Assembly: GCF_003048255.1 (NCBI RefSeq)
Contig: NZ_CP028487.1
Location: 496,001 to 560,000, forward strand
Direction of reading: 5' to 3'
DNA: 64,000 nucleotides
Origin: Yersinia massiliensis
GTDB taxonomy: Bacteria; Pseudomonadota; Gammaproteobacteria; Enterobacterales; Enterobacteriaceae
Shown here: one piece after another, positions 9,752 to 19,291 of the stretch
Layout: every line of letters begins with the position of its first letter
Numbering within the stretch: position 1 is the stretch's first letter
Notes under the pieces: generated by a model
Told to the model about the DNA's origin: nothing
The model's database searches: none
What the model saw: only the letters and a program-made list of their open reading frames with translations
Position numbers and translations under genes: made by a program

Positions 9752-10143
9752 CGCTCTTTCTCCAATAATTCGCGATCCACTTCCAACTGCTTACGGGTAG
9801 AACCCAGTAGCTTAGAGTGGCGCACTTTGGCGAGTGTCCAGATAACGCCGATGATTGCCAGTACTAATAGCACCGCAGTTGTGGTGCCGAGTGCCATTAA
9901 ACGATAAGCAGGGTCAATCGCCCATATGACGAACACCAGCAAACTCATCAAACCGAAAGCGGTCAACAGCAGAGTGATCCCTGCCATGAGCAGCACCTGA
10001 ATCAGTGTTGCTTTTTCTTCTTCCAGCTCAATGGCTGCCAGACGCACACGGGTTTCAACCATGCCAACCACAATGGTGGCAATGCGTTGAACGGCGTCCA
10101 AGACCCCTTTGCCGGGGCCCTGAGTTTGAGGAAGTTCAGCCAT
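9748..10143 (-). CDS. yqjE: Phage-holin-III-like membrane protein YqjE
   Basis: A 131-residue membrane protein with two central transmembrane helices (about residues 45-70 and 78-100) between charged termini. It matches E. coli YqjE, a stationary-phase inner-membrane protein of the DUF1469 group. The start at 10143 (MAELPQTQ) directly follows the yqjD stop; a longer reading from 10212 would lie inside yqjD. It is in an operon with yqjD and yqjK. Confidence 0.93.
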   Translation of the reverse strand: MAELPQTQGPGKGVLDAVQRIATIVVGMVETRVRLAAIELEEEKATLIQVLLMAGITLLLTAFGLMSLLVFVIWAIDPAYRLMALGTTTAVLLVLAIIGVIWTLAKVRHSKLLGSTRKQLEVDRELLEKER

Positions 10144-10145
10144 AA

Positions 10146-10451
10146 TTAGCGGCGAGACAACAGAACGCCTAGCACCACACCAACGGCAGCACCGATGCCG
10201 ACGCCAGCCCAAGGATTGTCGTGGACATAAGTGTCAGCTTTATCAGCAATTTCTTTGGTTTGGGCTGCGATTCTATCGCCAGTTTCGCTCAGACGCTCAC
10301 GAGTATCTTTCAACGCGCTTTCTGCTTTGGCCCGCAGTTTGTCTAACTCAGCTTTCGGCTTGTCGGTCGAAGAGTGCAGTACTTCTTCTAACGTATCTGC
10401 CAATGACTTAAGTTCAGCGCGCAAATGTTCAGAGGTTTTATCTTGTGGCAT
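10146..10451 (-). CDS. yqjD: Membrane-anchored ribosome-binding protein YqjD
   Basis: A 101-residue DUF883 (ElaB/YgaM/YqjD) family protein. An amphipathic, Ala/Glu/Lys-rich helical region (residues about 5-75) precedes a C-terminal membrane anchor (GVGIGAAVGVVLGVLL) and basic SRR end. In E. coli YqjD tethers ribosomes to the inner membrane in stationary phase under RpoS control. The start at 10451 follows AAGGAG at 8-nt spacing. It is the first gene of yqjDEK. Confidence 0.95.
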   Translation of the reverse strand: MPQDKTSEHLRAELKSLADTLEEVLHSSTDKPKAELDKLRAKAESALKDTRERLSETGDRIAAQTKEIADKADTYVHDNPWAGVGIGAAVGVVLGVLLSRR

Positions 10452-10576
10452 GTAATAGCTCCTTAACATAACTGAGGTGAATACCAAACATAGCGAATTC
10501 ATCCGAAGGTTAACAGGTTAATCATCCTAAAATAATCTCGGGTGGTTCGCCGTTTTCATCTGTAAAAATGGTGTTG

Positions 10577-10969
10577 CTACTTCCGTTCCTTAGCCTGTTT
10601 TAGCTCAGCTTGTGCCTCTGCTAATTTCTTCTGTTGCTTAGAAATTTTGTCAGCATCACCTTTTTGCTGAGCTTCTTTTAGCTCTTCTTGGCGTTCAGTG
10701 ACGTCGTGCTGTTTTTGCCGAATTTTTTTCTGCCGATCCGCTTCTAGACTTTCAGCAGTGCAGTTATTTTTCACTTCTTTTAATGCTGTTTGCAGACCTG
10801 CGGCGCGACGGGTATTGCCATGCTGTTTGGCATAATCGATCTGTTGTTGGATTTCTTTGGCTTTTACAGCGCATTCATCATCAAGCGCAGCGTACGCGGT
10901 ACTTGTAAACATGATGATAGGTAAAACCAACAAGAGAGAATGACGTAATAACGTCGAACGTAACAACAT
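10577..10969 (-). CDS. yqjC: Periplasmic DUF1090 protein YqjC
   Basis: A 130-residue exported protein with a signal peptide (about residues 1-27, ending AYA-A). The mature part is almost entirely charged coiled-coil (Q/E/K-rich, residues 40-130) and has two cysteines, at about 33 and 71. It matches the DUF1090 family and E. coli YqjC. It lies upstream of yqjD with a separate 125-nt gap. Function is unknown in the family. Confidence 0.92.
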   Translation of the reverse strand: MLLRSTLLRHSLLLVLPIIMFTSTAYAALDDECAVKAKEIQQQIDYAKQHGNTRRAAGLQTALKEVKNNCTAESLEADRQKKIRQKQHDVTERQEELKEAQQKGDADKISKQQKKLAEAQAELKQAKERK

Positions 10970-11155
10970 AGTATTGCTTCCTTTTTACAGCAAGTTTCCG
11001 GGACGGAATAGGTTGCCGTGAATGACTAAGCATAGCGCTGAATGATGTGATACCCAAGTTTACTACAGTATTTTTTATAGATTTATCAAATATCAGCAGA
11101 ATAAAGAGGGGAATAAAGCGGGACTCACGACGGGAGAATACCCCCGCCGGAGTGT

Positions 11156-11545
11156 TTACCCTACATTTTGTAGGTTATTTCTGAATGCGGGTAACAATCG
11201 ATGGCGTCTTTTTGACTCACTCGAGACAATGACATAACCCGTCGGCAAAAGATCCTGTAAAACCTCGATAGCTTCTTCCTGTTGTTCAGGAGATTCCAGA
11301 TTCACTACTAGGCTGTCCTTTTCTGGGACAATACTTTTAATGCGGATCCCCCGCTGATCGAGGTGTTGATACAGAGAGAACCCATCAGGCAACGATAACC
11401 CCTGCTGATTAGGCCGAATCTTCAACGCACTTTCCGTACGCAGAATGATGGGCGTAAGCAGCAGTACTGCTAGCAACAAGGCAGTTACTGGCAGAATGAG
11501 ATACTGCCAGATTGGGCGGCTAAAACGGCCCTTGAGCTTGATCAC
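11156..11545 (-). CDS. mzrA: EnvZ/OmpR modulator MzrA
   Basis: A 129-residue inner-membrane protein: short cytosolic N-terminus, one transmembrane helix (about residues 13-35) and a periplasmic domain. In E. coli, MzrA (YqjB) interacts with the sensor EnvZ and links CpxA/CpxR envelope stress to EnvZ/OmpR. The start overlaps the yqjA stop by four bases (ATGA), the same yqjA-mzrA operon as in E. coli. Confidence 0.93.
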   Translation of the reverse strand: MIKLKGRFSRPIWQYLILPVTALLLAVLLLTPIILRTESALKIRPNQQGLSLPDGFSLYQHLDQRGIRIKSIVPEKDSLVVNLESPEQQEEAIEVLQDLLPTGYVIVSSESKRRHRLLPAFRNNLQNVG

Positions 11546-12246
11546 TCTGGCTTACCTTTATCGTTGCCGTCGTCAGTTGACGTGGGACTGGCGGCAGCAT
11601 TCTTTTTACGCCAAAGCACGTACAATGAGCCAAATAAGCCAATCACCAAGAGTGCCAAAGGTAGCAACATCAGGACGAACATCACTTCATCTTCATATCT
11701 CAGGAAAACAGGCGTTTTACCGAACGCAAAGCCCATCGTAGTTAAGATCAAGACCCACAGTAATCCACTCATCCAGTTAAAGAACTGGAAACGAGCATTA
11801 CTCAAGCCAGAAAGGCCAGCGATTGTTGGCAATAAAGTGCGCACGAATGCTAAGAAGCGACCGACCAACAGGGCGGATAGCCCGTGGCGATGGAAGAGGT
11901 TATGGGCGCGCTGATGATAATGGGCAGGCAAATGGGATAACCAACCTTGTACCACTTTAGTGTTCCCTAGCCATCGACCCTGAATATAGCTGACCCAGCA
12001 CCCAAGGCTGGCTGCTGTGGTTAATACCACTAGCGTGACAGGGAAACTCATGGCACCTTTTGCAATCAGAACGCCAACCAGGATCAGCAGACTATCGCCC
12101 GGTAAAAACGCAGCCGGAAGCAAGCCGTTTTCCAGAAAAAGTATTACAAACAGTAAGATATAGATGGCCCAAACCAGAGACGGGTTAGCTAGCGTCTCAT
12201 AGTCTTGAGCCCATAAAGCATGTAAGAGTTCTTTAATGATGTCCAT
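11542..12246 (-). CDS. yqjA: DedA-family membrane protein YqjA
   Basis: A 234-residue DedA/VTT-domain protein. The conserved acidic motif [18 protein letters not shown] (Glu and Asp essential in E. coli YqjA) and the basic motif [19 protein letters not shown] are both present, with about six hydrophobic segments and a charged C-terminal tail. In E. coli YqjA supports proton-motive-force-dependent alkaline tolerance and envelope lipid homeostasis together with YghB. It is the first gene of the operon with mzrA and is induced by Cpx in E. coli; I did not find a convincing CpxR box. Confidence 0.95.
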   Translation of the reverse strand: MDIIKELLHALWAQDYETLANPSLVWAIYILLFVILFLENGLLPAAFLPGDSLLILVGVLIAKGAMSFPVTLVVLTTAASLGCWVSYIQGRWLGNTKVVQGWLSHLPAHYHQRAHNLFHRHGLSALLVGRFLAFVRTLLPTIAGLSGLSNARFQFFNWMSGLLWVLILTTMGFAFGKTPVFLRYEDEVMFVLMLLPLALLVIGLFGSLYVLWRKKNAAASPTSTDDGNDKGKPE

Positions 12247-12484
12247 CTGGTATTCCTAAAACGTCATTGTTATATAACCTTGGTACTTAAAGCTGCGGGG
12301 GTATTGATTTGCTGCTGGCCTGCAACTGCAATTACTTTGGGTATATCCGTTAGCTTATAAACACGGTCTACCAAGAGGCTCGATAATTCTCGTGTTTAAG
12401 CGAGGGTTTTAATCAATGAATTCAAAACAAACCCATTCGCGCTATCAAGAGGTAAATGCCCTTCTCGTTGTCGTTACTCTGATG

Positions 12485-13018
12485 CTACGACAATCGAAAA
12501 GTCATCACATCATCATGGTGGTAGGTCAGCATCCCGCTATATTGAGTATTACTCTCTTTCCAGCCGCCCACACGATTTCGCTGTGTTGAGGCATGGAATA
12601 TCCAGTTGGAATAATTTACCAGTGGCAGTGATTGCCGTGGCTGCTTGTAGATCTCATTTGCACTATTGGTGCGTAATATCGCCAGATTTGCACCAACCCA
12701 GCTGCTATTCGCCAGTGAAGGGCTGGCTGAGCCAGTAAATTTTGCTGCACCGAACCGATTTTTTATGGCGGTTTTTTTAGCTGGCATCCCCACTAAACGC
12801 AATTGCGGATAGATGAGGTTATTTTTCAGACTCAGAGTGGACGATAATTGACCAGCAGCAGAGGGGGGAACGCAAATAAGAGGGGCATCAGGAGAAGCAG
12901 TACTGAGCGTGGATAACGCCATACCTGATGAGCTGGAGTTCGTGTGCGAGATCATGCTACCGGAGACCGAACCGGCCCAGCTAGATACCGCAACTAATAG
13001 AGCAAACAACCAGCGCAT
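12485..13018 (-). CDS. Putative secreted protein, unknown function
   Basis: A 177-residue protein with an N-terminal signal-like segment (MRWLFALLVAVSSWAGSVSGS). The remainder is Ser/Asn/Ala-rich with two Trp-containing motifs (WVGANLAIL and YSNWIFHASTQRN) and no transmembrane helix. I do not recognise the family. The ATG at 13018 is preferred because it begins the signal peptide, although its GGAG is rather distant; an in-frame GTG at 13066 would add 16 residues. It lies between yqjA and exuR, where E. coli has no gene, so it may be genus-specific. Confidence 0.65.
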   Translation of the reverse strand: MRWLFALLVAVSSWAGSVSGSMISHTNSSSSGMALSTLSTASPDAPLICVPPSAAGQLSSTLSLKNNLIYPQLRLVGMPAKKTAIKNRFGAAKFTGSASPSLANSSWVGANLAILRTNSANEIYKQPRQSLPLVNYSNWIFHASTQRNRVGGWKESNTQYSGMLTYHHDDVMTFRLS

Positions 13019-13270
13019 ATCTTTGCGTTTCGCTCCTAAAGCACCCGAGTAAAAAAGTGCTGACACTTTAGCAAAATAGCGAGATATGAAACAGGGAAAT
13101 ATAGATGCTAGCGGGGTGTTTATTGATGGGTATTATAAAAATAGGCTTAATGCTGACGTTTACTGACAGAACTCAACATTTAATCACCCCAAAGTGGCCT
13201 ATTTTCGCTAGGAAGAGAAACATGAGTCTCAGTTTCCCTTCCTGCGATCTTAACCCTTTTACGGCGGAAA

Positions 13271-14080
13271 TTAACGGCGTTCAGTCCCTGCAACCCCAGA
13301 GTTTGCTAGCCCAATATCTTTGGGAATATCGAGGTGAACAACGGGGTTTTCTGCGAACAAATAGCGGTCCACATTAAATTCGAAATCATCGGTGGTGGCA
13401 CGGAACAGCATTTGTTTGGTATTTTCCAAATGTTGCCACATAGCAAGCTTGCTGGCGTAAGGGTCTTTACGCATCAACGCTTCGAGGATTCTGTCGTGAT
13501 CTTCGCACCAACTCTCGATGGATTTATCATCAATATGCTCATGCAGTTTTAGCCAGTAGGGGTTATGCACCCGCTGGCTCCACATTTTTTCGACAATCGT
13601 GGCCATCGCGGTGTTTTGAGTCGCTAACGCGACCTGCACATGGAATTTGAGATCCCATTGTGAATCACGGAAACGGTCTTCCTGCCGTGCATGCTTTTGG
13701 ATTTCGATTAATTGCACGATATCCTGCCGCGTAACTTGTGTGGCGGCGAATTCAGCAATATTACTTTCGATCAATTGGCGTGCTTGGAGTAATTCAAAAG
13801 GACCGGCGGTAGCGAACTCAATCCCCTGATTAGGCATGACCAAGTGCTTTTGCTGATTTGACATCACATGGATGCCGGAGCCTTTACGCACTTCGACGTA
13901 ACCCTCTACTTCCAGCATGATAATCGCTTCACGGACCACGGTTCGGCTGACATTCATTTCTTCGGAAATGTAGCGTTCCGCAGGCAATTTATCGCCTACC
14001 GGATAAACACCCGATTCGATTCGCTGCTTTAACTCTGCGGCTAACTGCTGGTACAACCGTCTGGTTTCTGTGAATTCCAT
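13271..14080 (-). CDS. exuR: Hexuronate regulon repressor ExuR
   Basis: A 269-residue GntR/FadR-subfamily repressor. The winged HTH (residues about 8-75: [33 protein letters not shown]) is followed by an FCD ligand-binding domain (about 95-235) with conserved His/Asp residues. E. coli ExuR represses exuT, uxaCA and uxaB and is released by galacturonate or tagaturonate. It is about 10 residues longer than E. coli ExuR at the C-terminus. A palindromic TTGTTATACCA site lies upstream, consistent with autoregulation. Confidence 0.95.
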   Translation of the reverse strand: MEFTETRRLYQQLAAELKQRIESGVYPVGDKLPAERYISEEMNVSRTVVREAIIMLEVEGYVEVRKGSGIHVMSNQQKHLVMPNQGIEFATAGPFELLQARQLIESNIAEFAATQVTRQDIVQLIEIQKHARQEDRFRDSQWDLKFHVQVALATQNTAMATIVEKMWSQRVHNPYWLKLHEHIDDKSIESWCEDHDRILEALMRKDPYASKLAMWQHLENTKQMLFRATTDDFEFNVDRYLFAENPVVHLDIPKDIGLANSGVAGTERR

Positions 14081-14167
14081 GATTAAGGCTCTTGGATCAA
14101 TTGAAGCCGCAAATCTAGCGGCTCATTTCGTCTGGAAGGTATGGTATCTCGAAAGAGATAGAATGGG

Positions 14168-14183
14168 ACTTGTTATACCACTT
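14168..14183. promoter_or_regulatory. Candidate ExuR/UxuR-type operator upstream of exuR
   Basis: ACTTGTTATACCACTT is an imperfect palindrome (TTGTTATACCA, or TGGTATAACAA on the other strand), of the general form bound by ExuR/UxuR. A similar sequence (AAATTGGTGTGATAACTT) lies upstream of uxaC. The assignment is by resemblance to each other and to the known family motif. Confidence 0.5.
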
Positions 14184-14261
14184 ATCCCTATTGGGTACTA
14201 GTCATTGCTATCACAGTTGTGATGGAAAATGTGCGGTAATTTGAGGCCCATCGATAATAAA

Positions 14262-14289
14262 AAAACCCAGCCAATCATGGCTGGGTTTT
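14262..14289 (-). terminator. Intrinsic terminator after exuT
   Basis: A 12-bp stem (AAAACCCAGCCA and complement) with ATCA loop is followed on the minus strand by a run of T. It lies just past the exuT stop and separates it from exuR. Confidence 0.9.
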
Positions 14290-14323
14290 CGTGATGGTGA
14301 AGACCTCACTATCGTCAATCAGA

Positions 14324-15628
14324 TTAGTTCTGTCCCGCCGGAGATTGCTGCACCGGATCGATAGTCGCTTCGACTGCCGGACGGTTTTGCAGCACGGTCC
14401 AGATAACCACGACCGCTAACACGTCGAACACGGCTAAAGCAGCGAACAGTGGGCTGAAACCTAAGGTATCAGCTAGCGCACCGACCACCAGAGCAAACAG
14501 GGTACTGGCTGTCCAAGCGGCCATACCGGTCAAGCCGTTGGCCGTTGCTACTTCGTTTCGACCAAAGACGTCTGATGACAGCGTAATCAGTGCACCCGAC
14601 AGCGATTGGTGAGCGAAGCCCCCGACACACAGCAGTGCGATAGCAACATAAGGGCTAGTGAACAGGCCGATAGTCCCTGGTGCAATCATCAACAGCCCCC
14701 CCATTGTGACCACTAACTTACGGGAAACAATCAGGTTAACTTTGAAGTATTTCTGGAAGATTGGCGGCAAATAACCACCCAAAATGCAGCCCAAATCGGC
14801 AAACAGCATTGGCATCCAAGCAAACATGGCGATTTCTTTCAAGTTAAAGCCATAAGCTTTGAACATGAACAGTGGAATCCATGCGTTGAATGTTCCCCAT
14901 GCCGGTTCTGCCAAGAAACGTGGGATCGCAATCCCCCAGAACTGACGGTTACGGATAATCTGCATTGCAGACATCTTTTTAGCATTAGAAGTCGAGTGCT
15001 GTGCTTCCTGACCACTGAGGATGTATTCACGCTCTTCATCACTCAGTTTTTTCTGGTCTTTCGGGTGTTTGTAGAGAATCAACCAAGCAATGGCCCAAAT
15101 CAAGCTGAGCACACCGGTGATGATAAATGCCATCTGCCAGCTGTGCATAACGATAGCCCACACCACTAATGGCGGAGCGATCATGCCACCGATTGAGGAA
15201 CCGACGTTGAAGTAACCCACGGCAATAGAACGTTCTTTCGCTGGGAACCACTCACTGGCAGCTTTCAGACCCGCAGGGATCATCGCAGCTTCTGCCGCAC
15301 CTACCGCACCACGAGCGATAGCTAATCCACCCCAACTGCTGGCTAATGCGGTACTCATACAGAAAATGGCCCACATGACGGCAAACATCGCATAGCCAAC
15401 TTTGGTGCCCATCACGTCGAGAACATAACCGGCCACCGGTTGCATCAAGGTATAAGCAGCAGAATAGGCGGCAATAATGTAAGAATATTGTTGTGTCGTA
15501 ATATGTAGCTGTTCTTGCAATGTCGGTGCGGCAACCGCAATGGCGTTACGTGTTAGGTAACCCAATATGGTGCCGACAGTGACCAACGCGATCATGTACC
15601 AGCGTAAGCCTTTAATTTTACGCATCAT
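14324..15628 (-). CDS. exuT: Hexuronate transporter ExuT
   Basis: A 434-residue major facilitator of the anion:cation symporter family, importing galacturonate and glucuronate with protons. Twelve membrane segments are visible, with typical motifs LTRNAIAVAAPTLQEQL and GAAEAAMIPAGLKAASEWFPAKERSIA. GGGAG precedes the start at about 10 nt; two adjacent ATG codons are possible. It is divergent from the uxaCBA operon, sharing a 597-nt control region, and lies upstream of exuR on the same strand with a terminator between. Confidence 0.96.
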   Translation of the reverse strand: MMRKIKGLRWYMIALVTVGTILGYLTRNAIAVAAPTLQEQLHITTQQYSYIIAAYSAAYTLMQPVAGYVLDVMGTKVGYAMFAVMWAIFCMSTALASSWGGLAIARGAVGAAEAAMIPAGLKAASEWFPAKERSIAVGYFNVGSSIGGMIAPPLVVWAIVMHSWQMAFIITGVLSLIWAIAWLILYKHPKDQKKLSDEEREYILSGQEAQHSTSNAKKMSAMQIIRNRQFWGIAIPRFLAEPAWGTFNAWIPLFMFKAYGFNLKEIAMFAWMPMLFADLGCILGGYLPPIFQKYFKVNLIVSRKLVVTMGGLLMIAPGTIGLFTSPYVAIALLCVGGFAHQSLSGALITLSSDVFGRNEVATANGLTGMAAWTASTLFALVVGALADTLGFSPLFAALAVFDVLAVVVIWTVLQNRPAVEATIDPVQQSPAGQN

Positions 15629-16225
15629 TTGTAACTTTCTCCCAGTATAAGATTACTGCTATGAAGCGCAGTCTGTAGCCGCATTTCATGGCGCAATTTG
15701 GTCCAACCCGACATTACTGTGCATGCGGTGGTACCTGATCTTTCCTAATAGCTATCGCGGTTACCGCCGCTAATCTGCCATTGCTTTGGATCATGTTTTC
15801 TTCTTGAGTTGAGGCTTGAATGAGATTCGTTGCTTCAACTGCTTTGGTTATCCCTTCCTGTTGAGAGCAGTCGTGCTGTTACTGCTCTCATTCTTGCTTG
15901 TCGATTTCCATTTAGGTCAAATCAGCGCGTTTAAACCAACATTGCGCATGACCTGACTGAGGACGACGCAACAATAACTTGTCATACAGATTTAAAAGTT
16001 GAGTGATATCACAAAAACCACTTTTCAATTAGGGAATAATAGAACCCGACAGACTTAGTGCCGCAAGGGACTAAATAGACGATAAATGTTGAGTATTTGT
16101 TCTTTTTGTTAGCTTTTTGCGATCTCTATCGATAAAAAAGTACTGGACGATAGATGAAATTGGTGTGATAACTTCGCGATAACAGGAAGCAGTGCTCTAA
16201 GATGTACTCAAGTGAGGAACCTAAT
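15629..16225. promoter_or_regulatory. Divergent exuT/uxaCBA control region
   Basis: This long intergenic region holds the promoters of both hexuronate transcription units. Sites seen: a CRP-like sequence GTTGAGTGATATCACA (15998-16013; right half perfect, left half partial) and an ExuR-like sequence AAATTGGTGTGATAACTT (16157-16174), 52 nt before the uxaC start. A third weaker TTTGGTCCAACC lies near 15699-15710. No ORF is supported. Glucose repression through CRP and hexuronate induction through ExuR would match E. coli. Confidence 0.55.
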
Positions 16226-17635
16226 ATGTCGCAGTTTTTAACCGAAGACTTTTTGCTCGACACCGAATTCGCGCGTCGTCTGTATCATGACTATGCAAAA
16301 GATCAGCCGATTTATGATTATCATTGCCATTTACCCCCAGAACAGATTGCAGAAAACTACCGCTTTAAGAATCTGTATGACATCTGGTTGAAAGGTGACC
16401 ACTATAAATGGCGTGCGATGCGGACCAATGGTGTCGCAGAACGTTTGTGTACCGGTGATGCCAGTGACCGCGAGAAGTTCGAAGCATGGGCGGCAACGGT
16501 TCCTCATACCATCGGTAACCCGCTTTATCACTGGACGCATCTGGAATTACGCCGTCCATTTGGTATTACAGGTAAGTTATTATCACCTGCGACATCAGAA
16601 GAAATCTGGCAGCGTGGTAACGAATTACTGGCTCAAGACAGCTTCTCTGCGCGTGGCATCATGCAGCAGATGAACGTCAAAATGGTGGGGACGACAGATG
16701 ATCCGATTGATGATCTGCGCCACCACAAAGCCATTGCCGCAGATGGCAGCTTTAACATTAAAGTGTTACCAAGCTGGCGTCCGGATAAAGCCTTCAATAT
16801 TGAAGCAGCTGGCTTTAACGACTATATGCAGCGCTTGGAAGCGGCCGCTGATACCTCTATTAGCCGCTTTGCCGATCTTTGCACTGCACTGAACAAGCGG
16901 ATGGATCACTTTGCCGCCCACGGCTGTAAAGTCTCCGACCATGCGTTGGATGTGGTGGTTTATGGTGAGGCGGATGAAGCCACGTTAGACGCTATCTTAG
17001 CGCGCCGTCTGGCAGGTAATCAGCCGAGCACGGAAGAGATCGCGCAGTTTAAAACGGCCGTATTGTTATTCCTGTCTGGCGAATATCATCGCCGTGAATG
17101 GGTACAGCAGTATCACATCGGTGCGCTGCGTAACAATAACAGCCGCATGTTTAATCTAGTCGGCCCAGATATCGGTTTCGACTCCATCAATGACCAACCA
17201 CTGGCACAACCGCTATCCCGTTTATTAGATGCACAGGGTCTGCGTAATGCGCTGCCAAAAACCATCCTTTACTGCTTGAACCCACGTGATAACGAAGTGA
17301 TCGGCACTATGGTCGGTAACTTCCAAGGCGAAGGCGCAGCAGGAAAAATGCAGTTTGGTTCAGGCTGGTGGTTCAACGATCAGAAAGATGGCATGCAACG
17401 TCAAATGACCCAACTGGCACAGCTTGGCTTACTGAGCCGCTTTGTTGGCATGCTGACAGATAGCCGCAGCTTCTTGTCTTATACCCGTCATGAATATTTC
17501 CGCCGCATTCTGTGCCAGATGATTGGCCGCTGGGTGGAAGATGGCGAAGCGCCAGCAGACATTGAACTGCTGGGATCAATGGTGAAAAACATCTGTTTCG
17601 ATAACGCGAAACAGTATTTCGCCATTGAGCTGTAA
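16226..17635 (+). CDS. uxaC: Glucuronate/galacturonate isomerase
   Basis: A 469-residue uronate isomerase converting D-glucuronate to fructuronate and D-galacturonate to tagaturonate. It belongs to the metal-dependent hydrolase fold; the N-terminal metal motif [12 protein letters not shown] and the WWFND region near residue 389 are present. I moved the start from 16202 to the ATG at 16226 (MSQFLTEDF) because it has AGGA eight bases upstream and matches the 470-residue E. coli protein. It is first in uxaC-uxaB-uxaA. Confidence 0.96.
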   Translation: MSQFLTEDFLLDTEFARRLYHDYAKDQPIYDYHCHLPPEQIAENYRFKNLYDIWLKGDHYKWRAMRTNGVAERLCTGDASDREKFEAWAATVPHTIGNPLYHWTHLELRRPFGITGKLLSPATSEEIWQRGNELLAQDSFSARGIMQQMNVKMVGTTDDPIDDLRHHKAIAADGSFNIKVLPSWRPDKAFNIEAAGFNDYMQRLEAAADTSISRFADLCTALNKRMDHFAAHGCKVSDHALDVVVYGEADEATLDAILARRLAGNQPSTEEIAQFKTAVLLFLSGEYHRREWVQQYHIGALRNNNSRMFNLVGPDIGFDSINDQPLAQPLSRLLDAQGLRNALPKTILYCLNPRDNEVIGTMVGNFQGEGAAGKMQFGSGWWFNDQKDGMQRQMTQLAQLGLLSRFVGMLTDSRSFLSYTRHEYFRRILCQMIGRWVEDGEAPADIELLGSMVKNICFDNAKQYFAIEL

Positions 17636-17829
17636 TCGCTTAATTAGCATTGACCTTAATTAACATTGATTGATAAACCCAACGTCGTTGGTATTGCGGG
17701 CAGTGAGCAGTTTGCAACACCGACGACGAAGGGGTAACGCTAACTTATTCTATTTTTAACGCCTGGCTGAAAAGCACGGACTGTCAGTGATGCACGGTCC
17801 AAACAACATGCGTTATGAGGTGAACCCTG

Positions 17830-19281
17830 ATGCAAACACTGAACCGTCGTGACTTTCCCGGCCGTAGCCACCCAGATAAAATTATTCAATTCGGCGAAGG
17901 TAACTTCCTGCGCGCATTTGTCGACTGGCAAATCGATTTACTGAATGAGCATACCGATCTGAATGCGGGGATCGTGGTGATCCGCCCGATCGACACGGAT
18001 TTCCCACCTTCACTCAGTACGCAGGATGGCTTGTATACTGCGGTGATCCGTGGCTTGAACGAGCAGGGCGAAGCGGTGCGTGAATCCCGCCTGATCCGCT
18101 CCGTTAACCGCGAAATCAATATTTATCGTCAATTCGATGAATATCTGGCGCTAGCCCGTGATCCTAATATCCGCTTTATGTTCTCAAATACCACCGAAGC
18201 AGGTATTGCTTGGAACGAAGCAGACCAATTTAGCGACGCACCGCCGAGTTCTTTCCCAGCTAAATTGACCCGTTTACTGTTCGAGCGCTTTGAACATTTT
18301 GCCGGTGCTGCAGATAAAGGTTGGGTATTACTGCCGTGCGAATTGATTGATTACAACGGCGAAGCCCTGCGTGAATTAGTCCTGCGCTACGCGAGCCATT
18401 GGCAACTGCCGGCAGAATTCACCCAATGGTTAACGCAAAACAATACGTTCTGTTCAACCTTAGTTGACCGTATTGTGACGGGTTACCCACGTGATGAAGT
18501 GGCTGCCCTACAAACTGAATTAGGCTATCAGGACAGTTTCTTGGATACCGCAGAATACTTCTATCTGTTTGTTATTCAAGGGCCAAAAGAGTTAGCACAA
18601 GAGCTTCGTTTGGATCAATTAGATCTGAACGTGCGCATTGTGGATGACATCAAACCTTATAAAGAACGCAAAGTGGCCATTTTGAATGGTGCTCATACCG
18701 CGTTGGTGCCAGTGGCTTATCTGTCTGGATTAGATACCGTTGGCCAGACCATGGACGACGCGCAAATCAGCAGCTTCGTTGAAAAAGCCATTACCGAAGA
18801 AATTGTACCGGTATTGGATTTACCAGAAGACGAACTGTTGTCGTTCTCTCAGGCGGTATTGAGCCGTTTCCGTAACCCGTTCATTCAGCACCAACTGTTA
18901 TCTATTGCACTGAATGGCATGACAAAATTCCGCACCCGCATCTTGCCTCAATTGCTGACTTATCAGCAGCAGCAAGGCAAATTACCCCCACGCTTGACCT
19001 TTGCACTGGCTGCATTGATCGCCTTTTATCGTGGCGAACGTGAGGGGCAAACCTACCCGTTGCAGGATGATGCACACTGGCTGGAACGTTTCTCTACACT
19101 CTGGAGCGGCGTAAAACACAGCGACATCACAGTGGCTGAATTGGTGAATAACGTGTTGTCTGATGCCAATCATTGGGGGCAGGATTTGACGGCGGTGCCG
19201 CAACTGTCCAGCCAAGTGACAGAGCAACTGCAATCTATCATTGATAACGGCATGAGAGCGGCAGTAGCGACTTACAGCTAA
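17830..19281 (+). CDS. uxaB: Tagaturonate reductase (altronate oxidoreductase)
   Basis: A 483-residue member of the mannitol dehydrogenase family that reduces tagaturonate to altronate with NADH. The N-terminal nucleotide-binding region [17 protein letters not shown] and the catalytic segment [20 protein letters not shown] are intact. It has GAGG upstream of the ATG. It sits 194 nt after uxaC and 10 nt before uxaA. In E. coli uxaB is unlinked from uxaCA, so this gathered arrangement is a lineage difference. The uxaC-uxaB gap contains a long weak hairpin (GTCGTTGGT...ACCGACGAC). Confidence 0.96.
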   Translation: MQTLNRRDFPGRSHPDKIIQFGEGNFLRAFVDWQIDLLNEHTDLNAGIVVIRPIDTDFPPSLSTQDGLYTAVIRGLNEQGEAVRESRLIRSVNREINIYRQFDEYLALARDPNIRFMFSNTTEAGIAWNEADQFSDAPPSSFPAKLTRLLFERFEHFAGAADKGWVLLPCELIDYNGEALRELVLRYASHWQLPAEFTQWLTQNNTFCSTLVDRIVTGYPRDEVAALQTELGYQDSFLDTAEYFYLFVIQGPKELAQELRLDQLDLNVRIVDDIKPYKERKVAILNGAHTALVPVAYLSGLDTVGQTMDDAQISSFVEKAITEEIVPVLDLPEDELLSFSQAVLSRFRNPFIQHQLLSIALNGMTKFRTRILPQLLTYQQQQGKLPPRLTFALAALIAFYRGEREGQTYPLQDDAHWLERFSTLWSGVKHSDITVAELVNNVLSDANHWGQDLTAVPQLSSQVTEQLQSIIDNGMRAAVATYS

Positions 19282-19291
19282 AGGTTTAATT

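Noticed and set aside
13105..13377. 90-codon plus-strand ORF
   Set aside because: Its second half is antisense to exuR and its product has no recognisable features beyond a chance hydrophobic start.
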